Source of the DNA: Bacilli bacterium
GTDB taxonomy: Bacteria; Bacillota_I; Bacilli_A; ML615J-28; CAG-698
Length of the DNA stretch: 19,753 bases
Reading direction: 5' to 3'
NCBI GenBank assembly: GCA_023228385.1
Contig: JALOBF010000013.1
Span: 1 to 19,753 of the forward strand
The position numbers and the translations under genes were made by a program. Shown here in pieces: positions 6,822-15,158 of the stretch. The stretch's first letter is position 1. Every line of letters begins with the position of its first letter. The notes under the pieces are model-generated. The model saw only the letters and a program-made list of their open reading frames with translations, did not search any database and was not told where the DNA came from.

Positions 6822-7282
6822 AGGTTAAAATTTTAAGCGATGAAATAATGGCGCTGATTCAAGAGATGTTGCATAAAGGACGGGTGGTGGAACTAACAAT
6901 ATCGGGCGTAAGTATGCGCCCTTTTTATCTTCACCAAGCCACGGTTGTTACATTAGTGGCGCCTCAAGGTAAATTAAAGAAATATGATGTTGTATTATAC
7001 CGAAATCATAATAAGTATAAACTACATCGTATTATAGGAGTAAAAAAAGGCTTATTGGTTATATGCGGTGATGGTCTTAAAGAAAAAGAGTATATCGCTC
7101 CCGATGCCGTTTTTGGTAAGGTTATCAAGCATCAGACCGCCGGCAAGATTGTTAATGAGCGTTCCCGATGGTATTTGGTCAAAGTTTTTTTATGGGATTT
7201 GGTCTATCCGATTAGACGATATTTATTAAGAATATTTAGAAAGCGAGTAAAAGATGAATCCGATAATCAAACAATTATGTGA
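6818..7282 (+). CDS. S24/S26-family signal-peptidase-like serine peptidase
   Basis: 154 residues. Catalytic signature GVSMRPF at 30-36 (Ser32 nucleophile) and YDVVLYR...LHRI at 56-72, where His70 replaces the lysine of bacterial signal peptidase I, as in SipW/archaeal-type enzymes. ICGDG at 82-86 matches the conserved GD region. There is no N-terminal membrane anchor, so it is probably cytoplasmic or held by its basic amphipathic C-terminus (WYLVKVFLW...RRYLLRIFRKR). Within this operon it is the natural candidate for cleaving a leader or a modified substrate, but that is inference. It overlaps the preceding gene by 4 bp and the following gene by 29 bp, indicating tight co-expression. Confidence 0.8.
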   Translation: MKVKILSDEIMALIQEMLHKGRVVELTISGVSMRPFYLHQATVVTLVAPQGKLKKYDVVLYRNHNKYKLHRIIGVKKGLLVICGDGLKEKEYIAPDAVFGKVIKHQTAGKIVNERSRWYLVKVFLWDLVYPIRRYLLRIFRKRVKDESDNQTIM

Positions 7283-8414
7283 TATATGTGTCGCTTCACT
7301 AAATAAACAACAATATATATCACCGCTTATTAATGAGAAAGCTTTGTTTGTTATGAGTAAGGAAAACGGACTTACGGGTTTAATTTATCCGACAATAAAA
7401 AAGATGCTCAGTGTATCGGAAATATCGCGGAAAGTTGAAAAAGATTATTATACTTATATTGCTGCCGACATTAAACAAAATGCGTTAGCCGGACGGATTA
7501 ATGCCTTATTAAATAAACACGGTATTGACCATGTTTTTCTTAAAGGATTTAATCTTAAAACTATTTATCCCGAATCATATATGCGGGGAATGGGCGATAT
7601 TGATATTCTTATTCGGGAAAGCGATCAAGCGATCGTTAAAAATGTCTTTAAAGATAAAAAAATAATACTCACCGGTAAAGCCGAACATCATGATAATTAT
7701 TTATATGGTAAAGATGTTTTTATTGAAGTTCACCATACACTATTTCCCGAACGCCATCAGTTTTTAGATATTGATCCTTGGGGATTGGCAAACAGTATTA
7801 GTCAACATTGTTATGAGTTTGAAAAGGAATATGAACTTGTTTATTTGCTTTCTCATTTGGCCAAACATTTCGCTTCAAGCGGTGCCGGGCTCAGAAGTGT
7901 TCTTGATATTGGTTTATATTTAAAACACTATTTAAACAAATTAAACTTAGACAAATTATTTGATTATATAAAAGCAATAAATAAGGAAATTTTTTTTACA
8001 AATATCGTTTATCTTAATAAATTGCTTTTTAGTTTTGATTTTCCGGAAAACCTATATTTATCTCCTCTTTTGCTTTATGATGATTATTGGGAAATCACAC
8101 AATATATCGCAATGGCGGGAATTCATGGATATGGACATGATTTTAATATTTTTGCCGTTCAAATGGCGACACATCAATTAAAAGATAAAAAGCCATTCTC
8201 CTTTTATAGCAACAAGATTTTCCCTCCTTACAAAACAATGAAGAGTATTTATCCTATTATTGCCCGATGGAAAATCCTACTCCCTTTCGGATGGGTATTA
8301 CGTTGGTTTCGCTTACTTTTTAAAAAGTCAACATATAATAAGATTAAAAAGATGAAGATAAAGCAAAAAGAAGTTTCAGATAACATCAATTTCCTACAAA
8401 AAGTAGGCTTATAA
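7254..8414 (+). CDS. Nucleotidyltransferase, NTP_transf_5 family
   Basis: 386 residues. The Pol-beta-type nucleotidyltransferase core is visible: FLKGFNL at 95-101, MGDIDILI at 113-120 with metal ligands D115 and D117, and a third acidic strand FIEVHH near 155-162. The C-terminal half is helical and resembles others of this family. Relatives occur in paeninodin-type lasso peptide clusters and in many Firmicutes gene sets with PqqD, kinase and S24/S26 genes. They may transfer a nucleotide to a phosphorylated or free group on the peptide, but the reaction is not established here. The start overlaps the peptidase gene by 29 bp and has only a weak ribosome binding site, so it probably depends on coupling. 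No terminator is obvious after it. Confidence 0.8.
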   Translation: MNPIIKQLCDICVASLNKQQYISPLINEKALFVMSKENGLTGLIYPTIKKMLSVSEISRKVEKDYYTYIAADIKQNALAGRINALLNKHGIDHVFLKGFNLKTIYPESYMRGMGDIDILIRESDQAIVKNVFKDKKIILTGKAEHHDNYLYGKDVFIEVHHTLFPERHQFLDIDPWGLANSISQHCYEFEKEYELVYLLSHLAKHFASSGAGLRSVLDIGLYLKHYLNKLNLDKLFDYIKAINKEIFFTNIVYLNKLLFSFDFPENLYLSPLLLYDDYWEITQYIAMAGIHGYGHDFNIFAVQMATHQLKDKKPFSFYSNKIFPPYKTMKSIYPIIARWKILLPFGWVLRWFRLLFKKSTYNKIKKMKIKQKEVSDNINFLQKVGL

Positions 8415-8851
8415 CGTGAATCTGATTTAAAACGTATCAACTAAAACCATAAAGATATATATAGGTAAAAGAGAAATTGAGATTAAGACATTAAGCTCTA
8501 AAACAGAAGTTGAAAAGGTTGAAATTAAAAATATTAATATTGCTGGTGAAGTCACCCTATTGGTATAATCAAATTTTAAATTGAATCCTTACGAAGACCC
8601 CCTGTAACCTTTTTCGGATAATAATGATAGTTCAAAAGAGAAGTTGCCGATTTGAACCAAGTTCCGTAAAAAGAGTTAAAGAAGCGGTTCTATCGTGTTT
8701 GGAAACACAGCATCATGAAATCCGGTTGATGTTTTTGAAATAAGTTATTAATTCATATCAGAATAATCGTAATCCTATTGATTATCCGTTATTTAATGAT
8801 TTAATTTATAATTCAAATTTACTTTTTATCAAATGAAAAGGGTTGAATAAT
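8415..8851. other. Decayed spacer after the operon
   Basis: No intact gene. Two stretches look like coding relics. 8432-8569 is open without a start codon and encodes a beta-rich Lys/Glu/Ile peptide (KIYIGKREIEIKTL). Around 8660-8837 a frame containing NRNPIDYPLFNDLIYNSNL is interrupted by a stop. Neither is recognised. A TATAAT box at 8807-8812 lies upstream of the lipoprotein gene. Confidence 0.45.
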
Positions 8852-9910
8852 ATGAGAAAAATCATGGTTTTATTATTTTTTATTGTTATTATCCTTAGTG
8901 GATGTGCCAATAAACTAAATGCTCCGGACAATATTAAATATGAAGATGGCCGTTTGTCATGGAATGAGGTAAAAGGCATCACATCGTATCGGATTATAAT
9001 CGGCGATTCAATTTATTATACGGAAAAGCCCGATTATAACCTGGATTTTTTGGGTGACGGCAGTTATGAAATTTATATCTGTGCGATAAAAAACAATAAA
9101 GAATCACCATATTCAGAGAAACTAACAATCGCGATTAATCGCTCCTTACCATTAAATATGCGCATTGATGGAGAATATTTGCTTTGGGACGATATGGATT
9201 CGGTAACATCCTATCTGTTATATATCGATGGTGTTGAGATTGTGGAAACTGAATTCAGTCAAGTTAAACTATCTGAGTTGGAACTTGAAGATAATAAAAT
9301 ATATGCTTTTCATTTAAAGGTTATTTCCAAGCATAATTTTTCAGCTTTTTCCGATACCTTTTATTATCATACATACGTAAAATCACAAACATTGACTCCG
9401 GTTGAAATGAAGCTATCGGATCAAGCGGCATTATCCATTGAATTTCCCGATGAAGCAGTATTATGTATATTATCAGAAAACCAAAAAATTAATGATTATG
9501 TTTTTTCCGATAGACAATTGGAAATCGGCTATTCTGTTTTCCGGGATAATCCACCCGGTGAATATCAATATTTGATATTCGCGGCGGATTGTTTATATAA
9601 ATTAAAAGTAAAAGTGATTAACGCAAATAAGCCGTATATTATCTCTAATACCGCTATTGAATATAAATCCGGTGAGGATATTATATTATTGGTTGAACTA
9701 GCCGGGGGCAATTTCGACGGTTTGTTCGGTAATGATATCGGCGATGATAATTATCAGTTTATTGATTCAACAATTATTATTTATAACAGTTATATTGAAA
9801 GACTGATAACAGCAAAACCGGACCGAAAAACGATTATTCTAATCTATGGCTTTAAAAAAGACAACCAAAATATAAGAGGGGATATCATTATAACTCTTAA
9901 TAAAAAATGA
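8852..9910 (+). CDS. Lipoprotein with fibronectin-III-like domains
   Basis: 352 residues from ATG 8852. An in-frame TTG at 8843 sits directly against the AAAAGGG ribosome binding site, so 8852, nine bases away, is preferred. The N-terminus is a classic lipoprotein signal with lipobox LSGC (Cys18), so the protein is anchored on the outer face of the membrane. Residues ~22-95 and ~96-185 look like two fibronectin-III-type beta domains, each with a Trp near the start of the B strand (LSWNEVKGITSYRI and LLWDDMDSVTSYLL). Residues ~190-352 are beta-rich and unassigned. The gene is followed by its own terminator and then by the secreted serpin with a separate promoter. Ligand and role are unknown. 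Confidence 0.75.
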   Translation: MRKIMVLLFFIVIILSGCANKLNAPDNIKYEDGRLSWNEVKGITSYRIIIGDSIYYTEKPDYNLDFLGDGSYEIYICAIKNNKESPYSEKLTIAINRSLPLNMRIDGEYLLWDDMDSVTSYLLYIDGVEIVETEFSQVKLSELELEDNKIYAFHLKVISKHNFSAFSDTFYYHTYVKSQTLTPVEMKLSDQAALSIEFPDEAVLCILSENQKINDYVFSDRQLEIGYSVFRDNPPGEYQYLIFAADCLYKLKVKVINANKPYIISNTAIEYKSGEDIILLVELAGGNFDGLFGNDIGDDNYQFIDSTIIIYNSYIERLITAKPDRKTIILIYGFKKDNQNIRGDIIITLNKK

Positions 9911-9935
9911 AATTAACTGCGGTTGATTTCATTTT
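9904..9935 (+). terminator. Terminator of the lipoprotein gene
   Basis: A 10-bp stem AAAATGAAAT/ATTTCATTTT starts inside the last codons. An inner AAC/GTT extension follows, and T-rich DNA (ATTTT) comes after the stem. Confidence 0.6.
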
Positions 9936-9938
9936 ATT

Positions 9939-9966
9939 TTGCATTAGAGGTAAAATATGATATAAT
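9939..9966 (+). promoter_or_regulatory. Promoter of the serpin gene
   Basis: TTGCAT (9939-9944), a 16-bp spacer and TATAAT (9961-9966). The ribosome binding site GAAAGGGG follows before the TTG start at 10000. Confidence 0.6.
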
Positions 9967-9999
9967 GATATTGATTTTAATATAGAAAGGGGTTATAAT

Positions 10000-11208
10000 T
10001 TGAAAAGACGTTTTATGTTTTTATTAGTATTTGTTTTATTTCTTTTTGGATTTGCGGAACCGAAGGTTACGCTTCTAAACAATATTGCAATTGATGATAA
10101 TGGTTTACAATCTTTAAAAGGAACACTCGCTTCGCTAACAACCGATTTGTTGCCGATTGATGAATGTAATCCGATTTTTTCTCCGCTTAGTCTTTATCTA
10201 AATTTATCGATGCTGGCGGAAACCGTTGATGATGAAGTTAAAACGGCTTTATTTGATTTTATTTCAATAAATTCGATTGATGAATTGCGAGATATTAATC
10301 GGGCAATAGTAACGTCTTATACCGATAAATCGTTGGGGAAAGAGTTTAGACTTAGGAATTTTTTATTTCGTGATCGGGCTATTTATCAGGAAGATTTATA
10401 TAATGAAGATTTAATAACTCAAATGAAATATTATTATTCCGTTTATGATGAGATTATTAATCTTTGGGAAGAAGGCCCGACAAAAATCAGTCAGACAATT
10501 AAAGAGGCAACAAACAACTTTTTGAATGTATCAAAAGATACTATTAATCAGTATTTACATAAATATTCGGTTAATGTTTTTATGAATGTAATATATTTTG
10601 ATGACGAATGGCAAGAAAAATTTAAAAAGTCGGAAGTTGGGGATATGCAGTTTTTTAACCCTTCTGAGGAAGGCAAAACCGTTAAGGGTTTAATTGGGGA
10701 AAGAGAAGGCATGTTTCATGAAGATGATGATTATATTTTAGGAAGCCTAGACTTTAATCAGGGTTGCCGGATGTATTTTATTCTTCCCCATAAAGATAAA
10801 ACAATTGAAGATGTCTTTAGAGGTAATGTAATCAATGATTTAATCAGTAAAAAAATTCAACCGAAAGAAGCTACGATTGATTATAAAATACCTAAATTTG
10901 ATATTAATTATCAATACGTAATGACTGAGATTTTAAAAACGCACGGCCTAGATGCCTTGTTTGGTCTTCAAGAGGATTCACCGTTTTATTATGGCGATAT
11001 CTACCGGTACGAAAGTCTCCTTCAAAGTTCAAGAATTATGCTGGATGAAGCGGGAGTGAAAGCGGCAACCGCAACTCTCTCTTTTGGCTGCGGCGCAAAA
11101 GCAGCACCGCCTTTTAATGCAACAATCCATCTTGAACGCCCCTTTATTTATTTAATAGTTACTCCGCAAGATATAATTTTATTCTCCGGTATTGTTAATT
11201 TACTTTAG
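10000..11208 (+). CDS. Secreted serpin (serine protease inhibitor)
   Basis: 402 residues from a TTG start with GAAAGGGG seven bases upstream. An N-terminal signal peptide (basic MKRR, hydrophobic to ~17, likely cut after GFA) points to export. Serpin signatures: NPIFSPLSLYLNLSMLAE near the N-terminus, NVFMNVIYFDDEWQEKF, YKIPKFDINYQ, and the C-terminal ERPFIYLIV...FSGIVN. The hinge GVKAATAT at 352-359 keeps the small residues needed for loop insertion, so it should be an inhibitor rather than a non-inhibitory relative. Counting P15 at Gly352 puts P1 at Ala366 and P1' at Lys367. The loop is one residue longer than in alpha-1-antitrypsin before the PP pair, so Lys367 as P1 is also possible. The target protease is unknown. 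A cysteine lies in the loop (C364). Confidence 0.9.
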   Translation: MKRRFMFLLVFVLFLFGFAEPKVTLLNNIAIDDNGLQSLKGTLASLTTDLLPIDECNPIFSPLSLYLNLSMLAETVDDEVKTALFDFISINSIDELRDINRAIVTSYTDKSLGKEFRLRNFLFRDRAIYQEDLYNEDLITQMKYYYSVYDEIINLWEEGPTKISQTIKEATNNFLNVSKDTINQYLHKYSVNVFMNVIYFDDEWQEKFKKSEVGDMQFFNPSEEGKTVKGLIGEREGMFHEDDDYILGSLDFNQGCRMYFILPHKDKTIEDVFRGNVINDLISKKIQPKEATIDYKIPKFDINYQYVMTEILKTHGLDALFGLQEDSPFYYGDIYRYESLLQSSRIMLDEAGVKAATATLSFGCGAKAAPPFNATIHLERPFIYLIVTPQDIILFSGIVNLL

Positions 11209-11254
11209 TTAAAAACAAAAAAATATTAAATATAATATGGAGGATAGATACGCT

Positions 11255-12907
11255 TTGAGAAGCAATAGATTAAGTAAATTACAAACCCTTTTAATGGCTA
11301 CCGATAGATATAGAAACTGGTTTATTTTAATTATCATTCTCCTTTTACCGTCTATATATATTCTTGTTTATTTTACCGGCGGCACTAAAAATGTATATGC
11401 TCATATTGCTTATATTTTGATTGTTATTGCCGGGGCAATGCTGGATGTTTATGGAGGAATGATTACCGGTTTGGTAGCGGGGATCATTCTTGGTCCGTTT
11501 ATGCCCCTTGATGTTGTTGCCGGAGAAGCACAATATGCTTTTAACTGGCATTTCCGCGCATTGATGTTTGTTTTTGTTGGCGGATTTAGCGGATATATTA
11601 CTGCCGCTTTAAGAAAAAATGCTAACACAATTCTCGATTTAATGTGCCATAACCCGGAAACCGAAATTCCCAATATCAATATTTTCAATAATACTGCCAT
11701 GTTGTCTTATGATAAACGCAATCAATTAGTTATTTCTTTATTGATTAATAATTATGATAAAATTATTGATTTAGTCGGATTGAGTGTTTATTATCGATTA
11801 TTGAATAAAATATATAAGGTTTTGCGCGACGGTTTGCCGAAAACGACATTAATTATTCAGTGTAATAATAATAAGCTGTGGCTAGCAACCCCGTTTGAAG
11901 ATCAAGAAGAGGATACGCAAAGAATAATAAAACTTTTATCAGAAGGGATAAAATTAGAAAATGTCGAGTACTATGTTGAGTATTCTTTCGGTATATCGTT
12001 TGCTTTAAATCAGGAGCAATGTTATCAAATCTCCACCTACATTAAATCCGATGATGCCGCTCGTTTTGCCCAGAAAAACAATTTATTATATACAAAACAT
12101 AAAAAGAGTATTGAGCGAAAGATGTATGATGTTAAAATACTTGGCGAGTTTATTCAAGCTCTTTCCAAGAATGAGATTGTTTTGTTTTATCAACCGAAAA
12201 TCAGTTTAAAAACAAATAAATCAGCCGGTCTTGAGGCTTTAATTCGTTGGTATCATCCGGAAAGAGGACTGTTGATGCCTCAGGACTTTATTCCTTTGAT
12301 AGAAGAGACACAACTGATCCATCAACTTACGGAATGGGTATTGCGCCGAGTTATTACAAAAATCAGGGAATTCCAGAAAGAAAATCTTGATGTTCAAATT
12401 TCAATGAATGTTTCAGTAAAAAATATATTCGATAAGGATAATTATCAACGCACGGCCAAAATCATAAAACAAAACGCGGATATAGTCGATAATATTGAAT
12501 TTGAAATTGTAGAAACGGTGTTGATGGAGAATATCGAAGAAACAATTGAAATATTGAATTTGTATAAACAAATCGGTATATCATTCTCGGTTGATGATTT
12601 TGGGCGAGGTTATTCCTCTTTGGCGTATTTACATCGCTTACCGATTGAATGCGTAAAAATTGACCGAAGCTTTACAAAAAATTTAAATATCGATCGGGCG
12701 AGTCAAAATATCTTAAAAGCGATGGTTAATCTTTGTCATGAATTAAATTATCAAGTGGTTCTCGAAGGAGTTGAAGATGAAGCAACGGCAATAATTGCAA
12801 AAAACTTAAATAGCGATTATGCCCAAGGTTTCTATTATGCTTATCCGATTGCCGATGATAAAATTATCAATTGGTATAAAAATCAATTAAATAAAACTCT
12901 CAGCTAG
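11255..12907 (+). CDS. Membrane-anchored EAL-domain c-di-GMP phosphodiesterase with degenerate GGDEF
   Basis: About 550 residues. In the longer numbering from ATG 11237, residues ~28-125 hold about four membrane helices acting as a sensor. Residues ~160-290 are a GGDEF fold that has lost its signature (CNNNKLWL in place of GGDEF) and is likely regulatory. Residues ~300-550 are an EAL domain with all key residues: EAL 333-335, N391, EIVE 423-426, DDFG 453-456, K474, E510 and Q530. It should hydrolyse c-di-GMP to pGpG. Start: GGAGG at 11239-11243 overlaps the ATG at 11237 and is ten bases from the in-frame TTG at 11255, so TTG is preferred; 11237 is the alternative. The stop codon lies within the terminator palindrome. 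Confidence 0.85.
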   Translation: MRSNRLSKLQTLLMATDRYRNWFILIIILLLPSIYILVYFTGGTKNVYAHIAYILIVIAGAMLDVYGGMITGLVAGIILGPFMPLDVVAGEAQYAFNWHFRALMFVFVGGFSGYITAALRKNANTILDLMCHNPETEIPNINIFNNTAMLSYDKRNQLVISLLINNYDKIIDLVGLSVYYRLLNKIYKVLRDGLPKTTLIIQCNNNKLWLATPFEDQEEDTQRIIKLLSEGIKLENVEYYVEYSFGISFALNQEQCYQISTYIKSDDAARFAQKNNLLYTKHKKSIERKMYDVKILGEFIQALSKNEIVLFYQPKISLKTNKSAGLEALIRWYHPERGLLMPQDFIPLIEETQLIHQLTEWVLRRVITKIREFQKENLDVQISMNVSVKNIFDKDNYQRTAKIIKQNADIVDNIEFEIVETVLMENIEETIEILNLYKQIGISFSVDDFGRGYSSLAYLHRLPIECVKIDRSFTKNLNIDRASQNILKAMVNLCHELNYQVVLEGVEDEATAIIAKNLNSDYAQGFYYAYPIADDKIINWYKNQLNKTLS

Positions 12908-12922
12908 CTGAGAGTTTTATTT
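12893..12922 (+). terminator. Strong terminator of the EAL gene
   Basis: A perfect 26-bp palindrome with arms AAAACTCTCAGCT and AGCTGAGAGTTTT is followed by ATTT. The TAG stop at 12905-12907 is in its centre. The A and T runs on both sides could let it work in both directions. Confidence 0.85.
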
Positions 12923-12936
12923 GTACAGCATTTCAT

Positions 12937-12965
12937 TTGACATTAAACAGCCGTTAAATTAAAAT
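12937..12965 (+). promoter_or_regulatory. Promoter of the ZIP transporter gene
   Basis: Consensus TTGACA (12937-12942), a 17-bp spacer and TAAAAT (12960-12965). CGGAGG follows seven bases before the ATG. Confidence 0.7.
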
Positions 12966-12989
12966 TATATTATACGACGGAGGATTTAT

Positions 12990-13841
12990 ATGGCATTATA
13001 TACAGTACTTACTACTGAAATGTATGATACCAAAAGCATAATAATTGCCTTAGGTTTTACCTTAATATCCGGACTTTCTACCGGAATCGGTAGCTTACTG
13101 GCTTTATTTGCAAAAAAGACCAACACTAGGTTTTTAGCGGTATCGCTTGGCTTTTCTGCCGGGGTAATGATTTATGTGTCGTTTATTGAAATATTTTTTA
13201 AAGCAAACAATACACTTGTTACCAATTTAGGGAATAAAACCGGTTCTTGGATTACGGTGTTATCTTTTTTTGGCGGGATGCTTTATATTGCTTTAATTGA
13301 CCGGATTATTCCAAATCGAAAAAACCCTCATGAGTTATTAAGGATGGAAAGCCCGAATAAAAACAGTATGGACGAAAGCATTGGCAATAACCGCTTAATG
13401 CGGATGGGGATTTTTACGGCCATCGCCATCGCCATTCATAATTTTCCTGAAGGAATCGCAACCTTTCTTTCGGCTCTTACTAATCCGACATTGGCGGTTG
13501 GAGTCACCGTTGCCATTGCTCTACATAATATTCCGGAAGGAATATCGGTTTTTATACCTATTTATTATGCTACCGGCAATCGAAAAAAAGCTTTTATTTA
13601 CTCTTTTTTATCGGGCTTATCGGAACCGATTGGGGCGGTGATCGGATTTCTAATTTTTATGCCTTTCTTGTCGGAAACATTGTTTGGCATTCTTTTTGCC
13701 GGTGTTGCCGGGATTATGGTATTTATTTCGCTTGATGAATTATTGCCGGCTGCCCGTGAATATGGTGAAACGCATTTATCTATATATGGATTAATATTCG
13801 GCATGGCGCTTATGGCGTTTAGTTTACTTCTATTGCTTTAG
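12990..13841 (+). CDS. zupT: ZIP-family divalent metal transporter (ZupT-like)
   Basis: 283 residues, a normal ZupT length. It is an inner-membrane protein with about eight helices that imports zinc and other divalent metals. The family metal-site motifs are present: HNFPEG at 150-155 and HNIPEG at 179-184, on adjacent helices. The variable loop at ~110-135 (RKNPHELLRMESPNKNSMDES) is hydrophilic and cytoplasmic, as usual. It has its own promoter and a CGGAGG ribosome binding site, and lies downstream of a strong terminator, so it is transcribed alone. No Zur- or MntR-like operator was recognised in the leader. Confidence 0.9.
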   Translation: MALYTVLTTEMYDTKSIIIALGFTLISGLSTGIGSLLALFAKKTNTRFLAVSLGFSAGVMIYVSFIEIFFKANNTLVTNLGNKTGSWITVLSFFGGMLYIALIDRIIPNRKNPHELLRMESPNKNSMDESIGNNRLMRMGIFTAIAIAIHNFPEGIATFLSALTNPTLAVGVTVAIALHNIPEGISVFIPIYYATGNRKKAFIYSFLSGLSEPIGAVIGFLIFMPFLSETLFGILFAGVAGIMVFISLDELLPAAREYGETHLSIYGLIFGMALMAFSLLLLL

Positions 13842-13852
13842 GCTTTAAAGGG

Positions 13853-13881
13853 TTGTTAATTATTGTAAATTATTATATAAT
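13853..13881 (+). promoter_or_regulatory. Promoter of the ADP-ribosylglycohydrolase gene
   Basis: TTGTTA (13853-13858), a 17-bp spacer and TATAAT (13876-13881). GAGGAGG at 13888-13894 is the ribosome binding site, seven bases before ATG 13902. Confidence 0.7.
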
Positions 13882-13901
13882 GATGATGAGGAGGTTTTAA
13901 A

Positions 13902-14699
13902 ATGTTAGGAGCGATAATTGGTGACATCGTCGGTTCGCGCTTTGAATGGAGAAATATCAAAACCAAGGATTTTATTTTTTTTGCGGACAGATGTGAATTT
14001 ACCGATGATACCGTTATGACCCTGGCTATTGCAGCGGCTTTAGTTGAATGGCAGCAAAAAAAGGGATCGTTACAGAAGAAAGTCATTAAAAAAATGCAGA
14101 GATTTGGTCGGTTATATCCTTATGCCGGTTATGGCGGGATGTTTTCTAATTGGTTGGCATCAAGTAATCCCACCCCATATAACAGTTACGGTAACGGAGC
14201 CGCAATGCGAATTAGCTCTGTAGCTTATGCCGGCAATACTTTGGATCAGGTTAAAGACTTGTCATGGCAAGTGACGGCCGTTACCCATAATCATTCGGAA
14301 GGAATAAAAGGAGCGGAAGCAACGGCGGTAGCAATTTTTTTAGCGCGGACGGGAAAAAAACTGGCGGAGATAAAGTCCGTTATTGAAAAGGAGTATTATC
14401 CGCTTAATGATACATTGGATGAAATCCGGCCGACATATCGATTTAATGAAACATGTCAGGGGACGGTTCCTCAGGCCTTATTAGCATTTTTTGAATCGGT
14501 CAGTTTTGAAGATGCTATTCGCAATGCCGTTTCACTTGGCGGTGACAGTGATACAATAGCAGCGATTTGCGGAAGTGTAGCCGAGGCCTATTATGGAATA
14601 CCGTCATCGATTAAGGAAAGAGCATTTACATATTTGGATAATAATTTAATAAAGATTATTGATGAATTTTGTCAGAGTTATGGGAGTTATAATAAATAA
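13902..14699 (+). CDS. ADP-ribosylglycohydrolase family protein
   Basis: 265 residues, a compact member of the ARH/DraG fold. Binuclear metal ligands are visible: FTDDTVM at 33-39 (TDDT motif) and GGDSDT at 213-218. Family motifs GDIVGSRFEW at 7-16, GNGAAMR at 97-103 and THNHSEGIKGA at 128-138 are also present. It should remove ADP-ribose from protein or small-molecule targets in the cytoplasm. The substrate cannot be told; no DraT-like ADP-ribosyltransferase or macrodomain gene is visible nearby. The MutT gene follows 52 bp downstream, possibly in the same transcript. A link through nucleotide-sugar clean-up is speculative. Confidence 0.88.
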   Translation: MLGAIIGDIVGSRFEWRNIKTKDFIFFADRCEFTDDTVMTLAIAAALVEWQQKKGSLQKKVIKKMQRFGRLYPYAGYGGMFSNWLASSNPTPYNSYGNGAAMRISSVAYAGNTLDQVKDLSWQVTAVTHNHSEGIKGAEATAVAIFLARTGKKLAEIKSVIEKEYYPLNDTLDEIRPTYRFNETCQGTVPQALLAFFESVSFEDAIRNAVSLGGDSDTIAAICGSVAEAYYGIPSSIKERAFTYLDNNLIKIIDEFCQSYGSYNK

Positions 14700-14751
14700 C
14701 TTCTTATTTTTATATAAACATGATAAAATGAAAATGAATAGAAGGTTAAAA

Positions 14752-15153
14752 GTGAAAAATATAATCAAAGTGGTAGCGGCTGTAATCGAAAAAGACACTA
14801 AAATATTATGTGCACAACGGAAAGCGGGACAATTTTTATCGAATAAATGGGAGTTTCCCGGGGGCAAGATTGAACCCGGTGAACTCCCGGTTGATGCTTT
14901 AAAAAGAGAAATACGTGAAGAATTAAATTGTGATATCGAAATGCTTAAACCCCTTCACACCACCGGTTATGAATTGGGAAGCGAACGGATAATACTTTAT
15001 TTTTATTCTTGTCGTATTATTGCCGGAAAGCCAAAAGCGATAGTTCATAATATGATTCAATGGATTGATAAAGAACGAATAACCGAACTTGATTGGGCTC
15101 CAGCCGATTTAGAAGCGGTAAAATTAATTTTTAAAAAAATAATTAAAAGGTAA
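14752..15153 (+). CDS. mutT: MutT-type NUDIX hydrolase (8-oxo-dGTP diphosphatase)
   Basis: 133 residues from GTG 14752, preceded at six bases by AGAAGG. The protein then starts MKNIIKVVAAVIEKD, as MutT proteins usually do; an in-frame ATG at 14734 is the alternative, and the frame is open further back into the previous gene. The Nudix box GGKIEPGEL...REIREEL at ~37-58 has all catalytic glutamates; the last glycine is replaced by Asn. It is expected to remove oxidised dGTP from the nucleotide pool. Five bases after its stop comes the beta-propeller gene, so the two are probably co-transcribed. Confidence 0.87.
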   Translation: MKNIIKVVAAVIEKDTKILCAQRKAGQFLSNKWEFPGGKIEPGELPVDALKREIREELNCDIEMLKPLHTTGYELGSERIILYFYSCRIIAGKPKAIVHNMIQWIDKERITELDWAPADLEAVKLIFKKIIKR

Positions 15154-15158
15154 TAGCT

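Noticed and set aside
12966..12989. A metal riboswitch or Zur box in the zupT leader.
   Set aside because: The leader is only ~20 bases and shows no inverted repeat or known motif.
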